The notes beneath the pieces are model-generated. The model saw only the letters and a list, made by a program, of their open reading frames with translations, made no database searches and was not told the DNA's origin. From assembly GCA_022432975.1 (NCBI GenBank), contig CM039509.1, positions 43,124,209 through 43,188,208 on the forward strand: a stretch of 64,000 nucleotides of DNA. Direction: 5' to 3'. The DNA is from Begonia masoniana (taxonomy: Eukaryota > Streptophyta > Magnoliopsida > Cucurbitales > Begoniaceae). Numbering within the stretch: the stretch's first letter is position 1; every line of letters begins with the position of its first letter. The position numbers and the translations under genes were made by a program. Shown one piece after another: positions 32,104 to 45,179 of this stretch.

Positions 32104-34246
32104 ACTTCTTCTCGTTGACATAGAGTTGTTCACTCAATAACAGCTGCAAAATTGTCTTTAAATGCTCCATATGCTTCTTCCACGTTTTACTATACACCAA
32201 TATGTCATAAAAAAATATCTCAGATAAATTTCCAAAGATATTTATTGAACACTTTATTCATCAACGATTGAAATATTGATGGTGTGTTTGTGAAGCCGAA
32301 GGGCATTACCAAGAATTCATAATGCCCTTTGTGTGTTCTAAAGGTCGTTTAATGCACATCTTCTTTCTAAACTCTTTTTTATGATATCTGAACTTTTAAG
32401 TATAACTTTGTAAATATTTTAGCTCCATGAAGTTCATCCAACAATTACTCGATCACCGGAACTGAGACTTTATCTTTAATCATCTCCTTGTTTAAGGTCC
32501 TATAGTCCACACAAAATTTGTAGTTGTTGTCTTTCTTTTTTACTAAAATTATCGAGCTAGAAAAAAAGGGGTTGAATTAGGTTGAATTATCCTAATTTCC
32601 AACATTTCTTTTACTAATTTCTCAATCTCATCTTTTTGTATTAACGAATATTTATATAGTCGTACATTTCCCGGTGAAGCCCCTTACTTTAATAAAATTG
32701 AATAATCATGTTCTCTAGCTAGAGGTAACCCAGTTGGCATATTCATAACATGCCTATACTGTTGTAACAGTTCCTTGATTTCATCCGATTCAATCATTGT
32801 TTGAGCTATGTCTGAGCTTTCTCGACTTCCCAATTCAATCAACAACCATTGTTTTTTCCTTCCTTACTGTTCGCATCATGGCCTTAAAGAAATTTTCTTC
32901 TAAGGCTTGGTCACCTCTAATATTGCACTGTTCTTCCATCTCGCTTAAACTTCATAATCTGCAGCTTCCAATTTACATACACGTTTCCCATTGATTCAAG
33001 TCATTCCATACCCAAGATTACATTAGAATTGCCTAAATCAATTGGTAATATTTCCTCCTACAACTCCAACTCCAACTCCGACAAAATTAACAGCACATTC
33101 TTACACACCCCCGCACACAGAATCGAATCATCGTTCCCCATTAGAACACCATAGATCATCGCCCGGTTCACTGGAAAATCCAACTTCTCCACTATCTTGT
33201 TTGAAATAAAATTGTGGATAGTCCCACTATCAATTGCTCTTGTTTAATTCGTTCCCATTGCCTCATGGTATGGGGTGTTGTTAATCCAACTAGTGAATTC
33301 AATGACAACTTCACTCTTTCCTCAATTTGTTCTTGTGTTTCATCCTCAACAGACTTCTTACTTTCAAGAACTAGATTTACAAACTTCTCATCATGAAGAA
33401 TGAGAACCTGTAACATCTTTTTTTTGCACTAATGTCCAACTACATATTTTTCATCTCAAATGCAGCAGAGGCACTTCTCTGTTCTGACTTGCATTTCTGC
33501 TTTAAACCTACTTCTAGGAACTTAATTCTTATTAATTCCATGTTGGACTATCCAATTATCCCCCACCCGTCCCTTGTTCGCGGCATGGTACTCCTATGAG
33601 ATCTCTCCATCCCGAAGGTCGCACAAACGAAAATCTCCTTTAATTTCATTTTTTAGCCCATTAAAAAAAGTGTTGATCATTACTTCTTCAAGAATTCCAA
33701 CTAAATTGGATATGATTGACTCGAATTGGGTTCTATATTCATCCACATATCCTTCTTGTTTCAGCGTCAACAACTTGTTGTAACTAGAACCCTATTTGGA
33801 GTGTCGAAATCTATCCAATAATTTTTTCAACTCTGGCCATGTTCGGAAAGGTCGGGTTCGATTCTCCCATTGAAACCAAGCTAACCCCGGACCTTCAAAT
33901 CACAACAGAGCCCCTCCAGCTTCTCTTCTGCCATCAACCGATTAAATCTGAAGTATCTCTCAGCTCAGAATACCCAACCATCGGCATCCGTTCCACTGAA
34001 AAATCGATAATTCTAATTTGCGAAGAAAAAAGTCTCTGTTAGGAATTATTAAAGCATCGTGATACCTTCTACGGTCTTTACCTCTCAGCGAATTTTGTGT
34101 AATATCGGAACTATGGGAAGGCTGACCTTCCTCTGTCCTAGCAATCAACCTCACCAACTGTTCTTGCCATGCCAAAACATCTATTTCAATCAACGATATC
34201 TTCTCAATTTTCAGTAGTTTCTCTCTGACCTCTGCCATTTTTTTTT
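32104..34246 (-). pseudogene. gag, protease and RT remnants of element D
   Basis: Minus-strand pieces: gag start MAEVREKLLKIEKI (34238), protease-proximal IVGLSTILF (about 33210), RT pieces [11 protein letters not shown] (about 32320), and DILVYSKTWKKHMEHL (about 32190). Every domain carries stops or shifts. Confidence 0.75.
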
Positions 34247-34328
34247 GCTACTCTGTCATCGCTTCTTTCTGGGTTATGCACTTGTTAGCATTTTATATAT
34301 CTCCCAAGAAAGTGCTATAATACCAAAA

Positions 34329-34601
34329 TGGTATGTACAACTATTCTTTAGAACTTTTTATTGAATGCTTTCGAATAATCAACAGTACAGTATAGCAATA
34401 GACTAGCTATATATCACACTACATTCACCGAGGAGGGGTCTCTCCACAATTCACACAAAAACCTCTAAATACCCTTTCCCCCATTCCTTACATTTCTCTA
34501 CTTATTTCCCTAACGATTGATTTAGCTCAGTAACTGCTATTTGGAATTAATATTCACCGTACACAACTGCAATTCTTTACTCTTTCCGCCTTGGTTTATC
34601 A
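34329..34601 (-). repeat. 5' LTR of element D
   Basis: 273 bp, partner of 28213-28500; contains a roughly 35-bp segment absent from the other LTR (near 34532-34568). It ends about 70 bp from the candidate last exon of the CCDC124-like gene. Confidence 0.8.
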
Positions 34602-34672
34602 CTTAACCACCCAAGCAATTACATAACTAACTTGATATAAGGCTCACTGAGAAAGTATACTACGAGTATTTG

Positions 34673-36802
34673 TCAATTTATCCTAGAATATTCCAAATCA
34701 TAAACCTGGAAAAGTTTTTTTAGAATGACCATGGCTAATATATCTCACAAACAAGCAATGTCAAAACTCATAAAGGAGTATACGATACCTTATTAAGAGG
34801 ATTGTCTGGAGATTTCTTCCATAGCTTCCATATCATGTCCTTGTATTGAGTATGAGTAAGACCTGGTTTCTCTTGTTTCAGCACCGGAAGTTCAGCTTCT
34901 TCAAATGACTAATGATTTTCATGAATGCAAATCAATTAAACAAACAGGATCCTTTAGGGTCAGAATACAATATTTTAAGAAAAAATAATTTTAGAAAGAT
35001 GGCTACGCAATCAAAATCAGTAGTATTGCCAAGCACGAGCAGTTATATAAATTTTAAAAATACTGAACCATTTGACAAGAATTATAGAATCACAATATGT
35101 TTGGAAAAGGAACGAAACCTATGCGGGACAATAAAAAAACCAAATATTCTTTAAGCCACTTAAATTACTGCTTTAACATCAGATGCACAGCATACATACA
35201 TAAGGATAAGGATACTAGGGCTTCGATATTCGGATCTAAGAAAATATATTATATCCAGCATGAGACTGGAATAGAGCTATTAAATGCGCATTGCTAAGAG
35301 AATAATCAATATATGCAGGATTACAGAAAAAATGGCATCAATGCCAACTACATATTCTTCACCTCATCAAACATGACAGAATGCATGACAAAGAATACTA
35401 GGGCTTCAATATCCATGTCTACAAAGATATATATCACCAGCATAAAACCAGTTGTTGTCTTAAGGCCAGTTAAGTAAACTTCGCTTCATCAGACAACTGC
35501 ATGCATATATAAGGATACTAGGGTTTCCATATTCGGGACAAGAAAATATCTTATACCAACCATTAGAGTCAAACACATATACAAATGCATAGGAGCAAAC
35601 AAATGCACAAACTGCTAATTGCATAATCAATTTAGGCAGGATTACAAACTAAATGGTCGTCAAGGCCAATTAAATATTATTCGTTCCATTAAACATAACC
35701 TTAAGACATCTTAGATAATCTTTGCCCCATAAGATAAAACTGCATGCATAATTAAGAAGCAAACTAACATCCATAGCCCCACTCTGCTAGGAGAAGAATC
35801 AATTTATGCAGAAAAGGATAACAGAGCCAAAAAAATGTTGGTCAATCACTACAAATGACCAAGACATGTCAATTTAACGCCCCTCGTCTTCTCAATCCCT
35901 TTATTAAAAAAATACAATACCAAATACGGCCACAACAATCACACATCTAACATTGCGGCTTCCTAATGCCTAAATTTCATATGGATGTACGGATCCATAA
36001 TATCACTGACACTTAAACAAGGAAGACAATAATGAACTGAAGGCCAATTCCATCCTCATTTTTTAGGAATAAAGCACACACAGGAGCAACTAAAAAACCA
36101 TAGCTTATACAACAATACACCCCCTCAAAACTTATACCTCCGTTCACATTGTTTTCAGAAGATATGAAACTTTATTGCAGTACCAAACCAAATCATTACT
36201 CATAAATTTGGTTTTGCACTCATCTTAACTAAGATCAGACGTACCTTAAACGAAGCTTTGAGTCTTTTCTCAGGATGCCTGTCAATCGGCAAATTATCCG
36301 AGACACTCATCTGCGCTAATGCATCCTCCACTGTCCTTGCTTCAATGATTGAATCATCGCGATTCGTATTCGTCACAAGCACCATCCTCTCGTATTCTTC
36401 CTCCTCTGCCGTCCGATTTTGTTTTTTCTTCGCCTCCTCGGCTTTCCTTTGAAGCTCCGCTTGCTCCTGCTCGCGTCGTTGTCTCAGTTCAACTTCCGTC
36501 ACCTTCGGAACAGGGATCGAAACCCGATTCGCTTTTTTGTCAGGTTTCTTACTTGCTTTCTCCAATTCCTTCTCCTCCTGTTCGGCTAAGCGTCGTACCT
36601 CTGCTCGGCGGGCCGCAGCATCGGCGCGTTTATCTGCATCATCTTCGCGCTTCTTTGCGGCTCGAGACTTAGATCCCTCGGCTTCTCGCCAGAATTGTTC
36701 CTCCTTTTCGCGTGTCTCACGATCCTTGCGCTCAGCTTCAGTGGCGCTCTTGCGAGCCCTGGCCTCTTCCGCCTTACTATTTACTCCCATCTTCTTCGGC
36801 AT
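34673..36802 (-). CDS. CCDC124: CCDC124-like coiled-coil protein (ribosome-associated)
   Basis: Exon 1 36802-36245 (186 codons) and exon 2 34908-34789 (40 codons) join in phase 0 at GT-AG sites. The protein starts MPKKMGVNSKAEEARARKSA, continues with a long charged coiled coil (residues about 10-135, Glu/Lys/Arg/Ala rich) and ends with the conserved CCDC124 C-terminus (RMVLVTNTNRDD, DRHPEKRLKASFK, GLTHTQYKDMIWKLWKKSPD, NPLN). In animals and fungi this family binds ribosomes (Lso2/CCDC124 hibernation factor); the plant role is inferred. The last few residues need a third exon: the best candidate is 34705-34673 (acceptor TTTTCCAG, 10 codons plus stop), but this is uncertain. Intron 1 is 1.3 kb with degenerate repeats. 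Confidence 0.88.
35190..35830. repeat. Degenerate tandem repeats in CCDC124-like intron 1
   Basis: Three diverged copies of a block with GATACTAGGGCTTCGATATT / AATACTAGGGCTTCAATATC / GATACTAGGGTTTCCATATT (about 35208, 35394, 35513), and three of a neighbouring block with AATCAATATATGCAGGATTA-like sequence (about 35302, 35621, 35787). No transposon ends seen. Confidence 0.65.
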
Positions 36803-38876
36803 CCTTGCGTTAACACTCCTATAACCTCCGACGCAATCACAAATTCAACCTCTCTCAAAACTTTCGGGTGAGCACGCCAATCTGAAGAGAGACACTTCCG
36901 AAATTAGAAGCAGGTGCTGTTTTGATCCACGAGACTATTTTAAGTGATTACGAGATACTCAGTCAGTGTGGCCCGTAGGTTTGATCATGGGGCCCAATTG
37001 AATTTATAAGGCCACTCCAGCTTATAAGTAGGAACCCCCTGGCCCTGGCTGTCCCACTTCCGGGCCTAATGCTCGTAAAAGCCCATTAAAGAAGGGCCAG
37101 GCCCAGGCCCAAACCGAGTATCTTGCCCAAAATACAGATCTAATTTTATAAATTTTCATAACTATTTTTGAATAATATTTTTATTAAATTTATGACTTCA
37201 CTTTTTCAAATAGGAGTTGCTTGCAAAATAGGAGTTGCTGAATGCTGGGTTTATATGGAGCAACTAATAAAGTATAAAATAATGACTGACAATTTAAGCC
37301 TTGCTCCACTTTACTGCTCAAACTGTACATAACAGACGTTATTATTTTTAAACAATAATTGAACCCTAAAAGAATTACCTTTTTTTGCACTTAATATTAT
37401 TTGCCTTATCAGGCATTCTGTCCCCCCACATCTTCACCATTTTCCATTTTTTCTATGTAAAAAAATATTTATTATTTTATCTTATATTATGAAATTTTTT
37501 TTTTTATTTTTGAGATGAATTATCAATAATTTTGAAAATTTGAATTATTGGGTATAATTTAAATTTCTTGTTAGTAATATTTTTTTAAATTAAAATTAAA
37601 AAGAATTGAGAGGAAACAAGTCTGTTCGATCGCCGACTTATCTTCTGGTTCCATCCGCAACACGACCCGACCGGCCGTCCTACTGTCTCACCACGTTCCT
37701 GAAACTCCACCGTGGTCCTCCCTATCTACTGAGCTCTTAGCCATTCACATATTGAATCCACGTGGGGCCTACACCTTGCCTTCTATTGATTGGTTGAAAT
37801 TTAATACGTTGGGGGAAAGAGCGCCGGTCAAAAAGTAAAAAATTAACTTACAGCCATCTGATTTGATGATATGGTGACGTGATACAATCTGTTCTCCAGA
37901 TTGACGGTGATGTGGGGCGTAGTTCCACTTGTGTACGCAATTTGACTGCCTTTTCGTGGGACCTGGCCCCACTTTCATCAAGGGGGGAGGTACACTGTTT
38001 CAACGGTCCAGATCTTCTTTTATTATTGCACTCCACTAGGCACTCCCATTTTTTGATCTAATTACTGATTCCTTTTTATAGAAAATTGTTAATAATTAGA
38101 CACTAGATTATTAAATAAAAAGTGACAGAATTATTGAATGTCAGAACGATTAATTATAGTGTTCTATATCCACACGTCATTTTGCTAAAATATTAATTAA
38201 AATTAAATAATATGTAAGATTAATAAAAACAATTTACTTGTTTTTTCAGAAAAAAAAAATAATCATAAATTAAATCAATATTAAATTAGAATTTCGATAA
38301 TATAAAACTAAACGCTTTCTCAAACTCCGGAACTCGACGCATGAATCGAGCAGCGACTCCACTTAACAATGAAGATTAATCATTAAACACTGACTTACAC
38401 GTAATTAAAGTGACTTAATTGATCGGTATTTACCTAATTGCCATCCAATATTAAGGGGACGGAAAGGAAGTGGGACCCACGGAGAAACAAATCGGCGCTG
38501 ATCCTACAGCCACGTAGGCTGAAATGTCCTCGTCATCTTAAGAATCCATAAATTAGGATTAACAGAAATTAAGTTGTCTTAATGCATTACCATCTTCTTG
38601 TCCGAGACAAAAAAGTAGAGAGAGAAACATACTGTTACTAACGAGAGAGGAGAGAGAGAGTACAGTGCGAGTACTGAACCTGCGGTATTGAGGAACTTTA
38701 TCTGGCTTTTCTCTTTATGAGTTACCACTATCACTGGTACTACAAACCATTTCAGCACCACTTTCTCTGCGCCATTCAGATCACGCGAGCCGTTTTTCTC
38801 GCCCTACTTTGATGTGCTGTGGATCGCTGAATGTTTGTCATCTGAGATCCGTCTCTGCGTCCGATTTACGTTAGTT
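36803..38876. other. Divergent intergenic region between CCDC124-like and RopGEF genes
   Basis: About 2 kb between two genes transcribed away from each other. The left part should contain the CCDC124-like promoter; the right part has GA-rich stretches (AGAGAGGAGAGAGAGAG near 38643) likely in the RopGEF 5' UTR. The middle is very AT-rich. No gene or complete element found. Confidence 0.5.
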
Positions 38877-41800
38877 ATGTCCAGCGTCTCTTCCGAAGAC
38901 GGCTCTGAGAAGCAAAGCCAGCTTTGCGGTAGCTACAGTTTGAGCGCCGATATTAGTGAGTCTGAGAGTTGCTGTAGTTTTTCATGCCGCCGCTTCGACG
39001 CCGAAGGACCTTCAAGTACGATGTCCTCGTCTCCCCTTCCGGTTGTTGACAATTTTGGCGCAGGGGATTCGGTAATGTTGCCTGTGGTTGGAGGAAAGGA
39101 TGTGGTAGTCTGGGATGACAAGACTGAAAAGCGGTGCCCTGATGTATCTGGTATTTTTGTTGTCATTGGTTCCATTTGTCAGTTCAACTTCCTTTAGTTT
39201 GGAGCTTAAATTGTGGATGCTTGAGCTCAGTGTTCATATTGCACTTCAGCTGTATTTGGTTGCTAAGAAGAATAGCAACGACATTGTATTGCAATTTACA
39301 AATTGATGGATAATCCCTATTCTATTCGGAGATATTTTTTAGGCGAAAATGCATTTGTCTATAGATTCTAGTTTTTCTAATTTTGTGCATCGAAAATGGA
39401 ATTTCCTCGATTAATTTTGGTCGTAGCAGGGAACATGCTCTCTCGCTAGTATTCCATTGTCCATTTTTTCCAAATTGACCAATGGTGTATTTAGCTGTAG
39501 TCTTTCGTTTTTCTCTTGTGCAGAGTTTGAGATGATGAAAGAAAGATTTGCAAAGCTTCTTCTAGGGGAGGACATGTCCGGGGCAGGGAAAGGAGTGTGC
39601 AGTGCCTTAACTATATCTAACGCCATCACCAATCTCTCAGGTAATTAAATATTCTTTAATTTCTTCCAGAGTATTATGTTTGCATGAATCTGTATGCATT
39701 TGTTAAGAGTAATTTCATTAGCAGCAGACTGAACTTTCATTGAATTTCCAGCTTCTGTTTTTGGCGAGCTTTGGAGTTTAGAACCACTCTCACCACAAAG
39801 AAGGCAATGTGGCGTCGGGAAATGGAATGGTTCTTATGCGTAAGCGATTCGATTGTGGAACTTGTCCCCACAGTGCAACAGTTTCCTGGTGGGGGTACTT
39901 ACGAGGTCATGACCACTCGACCTCGCTCAGATTTGTACATGAATCTGCCTGCTCTTAAGAAGCTTGATTCAATGCTAATTGCGATGCTTGATGGGTTTCA
40001 TGAGACTGAGTTTTGGTATGTTGATAGAGGGATAGTGGTGGGCGACCCCAATGGAGCTGACAATTTTATGCCTGGTTTGAGGTCTTCAATTAGGCAGGAA
40101 GAGAAGTGGTGGCTTCCATGTCCGCAGATTTCACCTAGTGGATTGTCTGAGGATGCGAGGAAGAGGTTGCAACGGTATCGAGATTGTGCGAATCAGATAT
40201 TGAAAGCAGCTATGGCAATCAATAGTTCTGTTCTTGCTGAGATGGAGATTCCAAATGCCTATTTGGAGACATTGCCCAAGGTAAGGAACGTATTGACAGC
40301 ATTAGGATACTTTGGTGCTTGCATTAATGTGCTGTTTTTTAGGGTTCATAGTCCACTACGGGTGACCCCTTAAGAAATTTAATTAAGATCTTCTGCTTCT
40401 TTTAGTTTGGGAAAACTTCTGATTGAGTGTACAAGGTTGGAGATTTTTTGTTTTTTTTGTTTGGCAAGCTGTTTCATCTGGGTACCATTCCTCGTACCGA
40501 AATTGTATGTGTGAAAAATATTTTTATTCCCCTTCACAGAGTTGGGTTAGGTGCAGGTTTACAGGTAACAGTTCTGCTTCGCTTCCTACATCAATTTCAA
40601 TGTAGCTTTGGTTTATAAATCCTGGGCTGAAACTTAACTGTAAATGAAACTGAGTCTGTAGCTAGAAGAACTTTTTTAAAACTTGGTGATAATTAATTGG
40701 CATGGTTGTAGTGATATTACTTGGACTTTTTGGCTATATCATATTGGAAACTGAAGCGTTATATTTGCCTATAGGGGCTTTATTTGGGATAACTTATGAG
40801 AGGAGGTGGAGGAAAAATATGTATTAGTTTTACTATGTATTTGTTTGAGGGTATCTTTGGCTTTTTGTGTGAGGTAGTTTTTTTATTAAAATTAGTGGAT
40901 GTTTCTCAGGGAGATGACGGTTGAGTGCTTTGTAGAGGGGAGAGAGAGAAGTTTGGGGATTCATTGTATTGTGTATATGGAAAATTCATTGTATTCTGTG
41001 TGTGGAAAATTGTTCTCTGTTGAGAGAGATATTGCGAATCTGTGGTTGCTGAACTTGTGGTGTGTTCTTGTATTTTTGTCTTTGTAATGTTAGTAGTTGA
41101 AATAGAAGTGTTACTGTGCACAAGTGTTTCAATTTCATCAGAAACTTTTCTCCCTAAACAGTTTCTGGAGTTCTTGTTTTGCCTACACTATTATCACAAC
41201 ATCAAATAATTTATTTTTTCATCCTATGACTTTGTTGCTTGATTGTTAACTCAGAGCGGAAAAAGCGTGTCTTGGCGAAGTTATCTATCATTATGTGGCA
41301 GATGAACAATTCTCTTCCGATCGTCTACTAGAATGTTTAGACCTTTCTTCAGAGCATCATACTTTGAAAGTTGTTAATAGAGTTGAGGCAGCCGTTCATG
41401 TATGGAAGCAGAAAAACCAGAAGAAATATAATAAGCATGTTAACCAAGACGGCCTATTTGGGGTGGTAAGGTCAAAAGCCTCAATGCTGTTATCACAGAA
41501 AAGAATAATACTCTGGCCCAAAGAGCTGAAACTCTGTTACAGTGTCTGAGGCTGCGATTTCCAGAACTTCCTCAGACTGCACTAGATATGACCAAGATAC
41601 AATAATAAGGTGTTTTCTTCATTCCCTTTCTGTCTACAATTCGCTGACAATATAATGTCTACTCTCGATCATGAAATAAGGAAAGTCATGTGGTAGTTGG
41701 AGTCATATTTCATGACATATACTTGTCTATTGCTGGCTGATGAATGTGTCTTTTTATCGGTAGAACTTTTGTGACATTGAGGATTATCAAGCTAGAAAGT

Positions 41801-42571
41801 TCGGTTCAAAGGAAATTTGATTTTTCGCATGAAAGCAATGTGAAATAATTCTAACATTCTCGTTCAGGATTGGTAATGGTATCGCAGGATGCCGCCAGAA
41901 ACAATTTTGGTATTATGCATTTCCTTGACCTAATTGTTAGGTGCTGAACTTTTAGAGGCTGTTTAATCTGCAAATAGTGATATAAATGTGCTTAAAGAAA
42001 GAAGGCTACTTCATTAATAGTTGGTTGTAATTTATACATCACTTGCCTTTGTTGTTTATTTCACAGTGAATGAGTTGAAAAAAAAAAAAAACTGATGTGA
42101 AAATTAATGTTTGATCATATACTTCTCTAAACAAATCTGCAGGACATTGGACAGTCAATTCTGGAAAGTTATTCAAGGGTGACAGAAAGCTTGGCGTTTA
42201 ACATAATGGCAAGAATCGATGATGTCCTTTACGCCGACGATGCAATCAAAGGATGTGCTGCAGTAGAATCAATGTCAGTTTTCAGCAGGGGAGGATTAGG
42301 AGGTCTTCCAATCCAGAAGAGAATGTCTCCAAGCCCATTCTCAATCCATAACACCCCTCACGGCTCACCATTTGCCACTCCAACCTCTGTTCTTCCCCTC
42401 CTCTGATCAGAAAGCCCCGGAAGAATGCCATCTTCAAGATCAAACATAGCCGGGGACATGCTCGAAGTAAAGTCCGAAAAACAATTGCAAGCCAATTTCG
42501 AGAAGGTATGGTTGTGTTCTGGAAATGTTAGTGGGAGAATAATAAATGGGAATGGTTCTGAGAGAGAGTAG
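38877..42571 (+). pseudogene. ROPGEF: RopGEF (PRONE domain) gene with several frameshifts
   Basis: Five exons by homology: 38877-39150, 39524-39640, 39752-40280, 41255-41609, 42143-42571, with consensus GT-AG borders. Start MSSVSSEDGSEK; PRONE blocks [79 protein letters not shown], and a C-terminal [19 protein letters not shown] tail. PRONE proteins exchange GDP for GTP on ROP GTPases at the plasma membrane and control tip growth and polarity. Breaks: -1 in AAA at 39797-39799, +1 in AAAAA at 41260-41264, -1 in GGGG at 41460-41463, -2 near 41600-41606 (creating TAA), -1 near 42384, +1 at 42411-42413. Exon lengths become multiples consistent with normal phases once these are allowed. Either a young pseudogene or uncorrected consensus errors; the latter is favoured by the homopolymer pattern and the nearby gap. 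Confidence 0.85.
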
Positions 42572-43179
42572 GTCGTATTTTGAGATAAATTTAGCACTGT
42601 ATATTCGGTTTAGCTATTAGTTAAAATGGTTTAGAGCTTTTACTTAAGACTCGGCCTTCAAATTAGATGAAGAAGAAGGGTATGTAATTTTTGGTTGAGA
42701 GAAAGCTGCGATCTTTCCTATATGAAATATGAATTGAGTTTAATAGAGAATTATTTGTTCTATCTTTGAACAATTTCATAACAATGATTTTTTCATGACA
42801 AAATCCTAATAAAATATGCGAACAAATTAATGATTTGAGGATTAGTAACTAATTAAACGTATTTAAATTCATTAAACTTTTCTCCAAATACACGTTTAGT
42901 CGTACTAGTTTATAAGTCGTTTCATTTTGTTCTTGCATTTTGAGATTGTCATAGTTAAGGATTTGTTTCAATTTTCTCAATTAAGAACTTATATTTTTTA
43001 TTTTAATTTATTTTTACATAAAATTTTTGTTAATTATTTTTTGTGCAGATGAAGTTTTGTTTAGTATTTAAAATAAAAAATGGAGAAAATTAGAGAATAA
43101 TATTTAGAGAAACAAAATAATTCAATAAAAGTTACACTAACAAACTATCATATTTAGCTGAATGTGTTTTACTAGATTA
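42572..43179. other. AT-rich intergenic stretch after RopGEF
   Basis: 3' UTR and AT-rich DNA; nothing recognised. Confidence 0.5.
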
Positions 43180-44580
43180 TGTTGACTTAAATAGAGTTTA
43201 AGTCTAAATATATTTTTGATGATGTGTTCATATGATGAGTAATATATTTGATTATGTTTATTAATAGAGAATAATGAGTTTTGCATATAAAATCAATCGT
43301 TTTTGAAATACCCTTGGAAATAGTATTTTAGTTTCTAACAATATTGGTTAGTGTACAGGGCTGAAATTGTATAAAATGTTCACATTAACCGATAGCTAAA
43401 AGACAAATAAGACATCCACCGGTTGAAGAAAAGAATGACATCCACTGATAGGTAAACGACAAAAACAGTGGAGTTTAAAGAATCACACATGCCGATGGAG
43501 TTCAAGGCTTGCATCTGCCGATGGAGTTCAAGACTTGCATCTGCCGATGGAGTTCAAGGCCTGCATCTGCCGATGACATTTGAAGATACATCTGCCGATG
43601 ATGTTTTCAAGCTGCATCTGCCGATGGCGTTTGAAGATACATCTGCCGATGACGTTTTCAAGCTGCATCTGCCGATGGCGTTTGAAGATACATCTGCCGA
43701 TGGCGTTTTCAAGCTGCTTCTGCCGATGGCGTTTTCAAGCTTCATCTGCCGATGGCGTTTTCAAGCTGCTTCTGCCGATGGCTTTCAAGATTGCTTCTGC
43801 CGATGACATTTGAAGCTACTCCTACCGATGACGGTTCAACGCTTAAAATATTACTCCTGCCAATACCGGTTCAAGCGTTGAAGTGGTTGCATCATCCGAT
43901 GGCTTTTCAAGTTGCATCCACCGATGACGTTTCGATTTTTTAAAGCTGCTTCCACCGGTGATCTTCCGCCAAATTTGAATATAACCGCGAAGCTACAACG
44001 ACGTCATTTTCAGCATTAACTCCAAAACTTTAATGGCGACGACGAACAACAATTTCAGATGCAACAGATATCTGCTTCAGTACGGATGCTTCCCAACGGT
44101 AACCATTTTTCCACTTGAAGAATAAAGCATTCAATTCTGTGAACCAAAAATCAGACAGAAGTATTTAAGCCAGATTAGAGCACGTAGATAGAAACAACTT
44201 TTGCTAATTTATTTTTGAGCCTCTAACCTGGAGATTTAGCCTTACTCTGTATACTCTTCTACACCACTCGATTCGATAACTTGAGATTTTAATCTTTGAG
44301 AGTGTAGTCTGAGCTTAAATTTTTACCAACTCAAATAATCTGTATAGGCAGGGATTATGCTCTGAGAATAATCCAGTATGAAAAGGCAGGAGGAAGTAGG
44401 ATCGACGCCCGGAAGTTCGATCTTGATTCTGTTGAGGGAGAAGGTTACAAGTCTTCAAGGGGGAACCTTGAGCGTGGATGTAGGCACAGGGTTTGGCCAA
44501 ACACGGTAAAACATCTTGTGTGGTTTTCTCCTCTCTCTCTGTTATTTTTATTTTTGTTTTTTTAGTCATTTACGGTTTTA
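43180..44580 (+). mobile_element. Ty1/copia-like LTR (solo or fragment)
   Basis: The left end TGTTGACTTAAATAGAGTTT and the right portion (TCTGTATAGGCAGGGATTAT, GGGGAACCTTGAGCGTGGAT, CACGGTAAAACATCTTGTGT, then a CT-rich stretch near 44530) resemble copia-type plant LTRs. No gag or pol follows. The right border is unclear (between about 44580 and 44700), and no target duplication could be set. It encloses the minisatellite at 43485-43935. Confidence 0.55.
43485..43935 (+). repeat. Minisatellite with CTGCCGATGRCGTTT core, about 15 units
   Basis: Units of about 27 bp such as TCTGCCGATGGCGTTTTCAA plus GCTGC, with variants (GATGGAGTTCAAG, GATGACATTTGAAG) and more decay toward the right. The unit length keeps frames open on both strands, so the small frames here are not evidence of genes. 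Confidence 0.9.
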
Positions 44581-44891
44581 ACTCAAAATTCTAAACATCT
44601 ATAGCTGTTTTTAGTTCACTTTCAAACTCTATCGACGCCGAAAAAATTGGAAATCGTTTTTAAGAGAAGCGAGAGTTTAATTACCATTAGAAATCTGTAA
44701 ATTTTAAAAAATAGGATTAAAATATATTATTGAATAGAAAAATATATATATATTGGAAGCTAAACACAATAAATGACGATAAGTATTTTTTTGTACATTT
44801 TTTATATCTAACGAGTCGTGATTTGGTTGATTAAATAAATACTTTAATGTTATTTATACATACGTTGCATTTACTCAAAATTGTGAAAAGG

Positions 44892-44991
44892 NNNNNNNNN
44901 NNNNNNNNNNNNNNNNNNNNNNNNNNNNNNNNNNNNNNNNNNNNNNNNNNNNNNNNNNNNNNNNNNNNNNNNNNNNNNNNNNNNNNNNNNN
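44892..44991. other. Assembly gap (100 N)
   Basis: Exactly 100 N, a conventional size for a gap of unknown length. Confidence 0.98.
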
Positions 44992-45179
44992 CGCGGATAA
45001 AAGGTTAAGTAATAACGTAGAGTGGCCTTAAGGCCTACATACGGAGGTACTAAGGTTTCAGTTCTGAGGGTTTTGTTTTGGTAGAAAAGTTATAGTTATG
45101 TTTTGAGTTGTCGGTGTCGCTACAGTACCTGGGCCGGTTATTTCCGTCGTGGCTTATTGTAAGTTTCAGGGCATGAAAA

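Larger units (their letters stand above)
28213..34601 (-). mobile_element. Element D: decayed short-LTR Ty3/gypsy retrotransposon, reverse strand
   Basis: LTRs 28213-28500 (3') and 34329-34601 (5'), each ending GGTTTATCA on the plus strand and starting TGGTATGTA. Flanks GTTAA (28208) and CTTAA (34602) look like a mutated 5-bp duplication. Read on the minus strand: a degenerate primer site (TGGTATTATAGC, 34325-34314), gag remnant (about 34246-33420), protease start (about 33300-33180), RT (about 32600-32104, continued 30055-29825 beyond a nested insertion), an RNase H start (about 29760-29695), then integrase H2C2 and core (about 29690-28560). Many stops and shifts; inactive. Confidence 0.85.

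Noticed and set aside
35000..36200. A transposon in the first intron of the CCDC124-like gene
   Set aside because: Internal degenerate repeats are present, but no terminal repeats, target duplication or coding remnant.
36258..36824. Plus-strand Ser/Ala-rich frames
   Set aside because: Antisense shadow of the CCDC124-like coiled coil.
43468..43943. Cys/Arg- or Leu/Pro-rich repeat peptides near 43.5 kb
   Set aside because: Minisatellite translation, not a gene.
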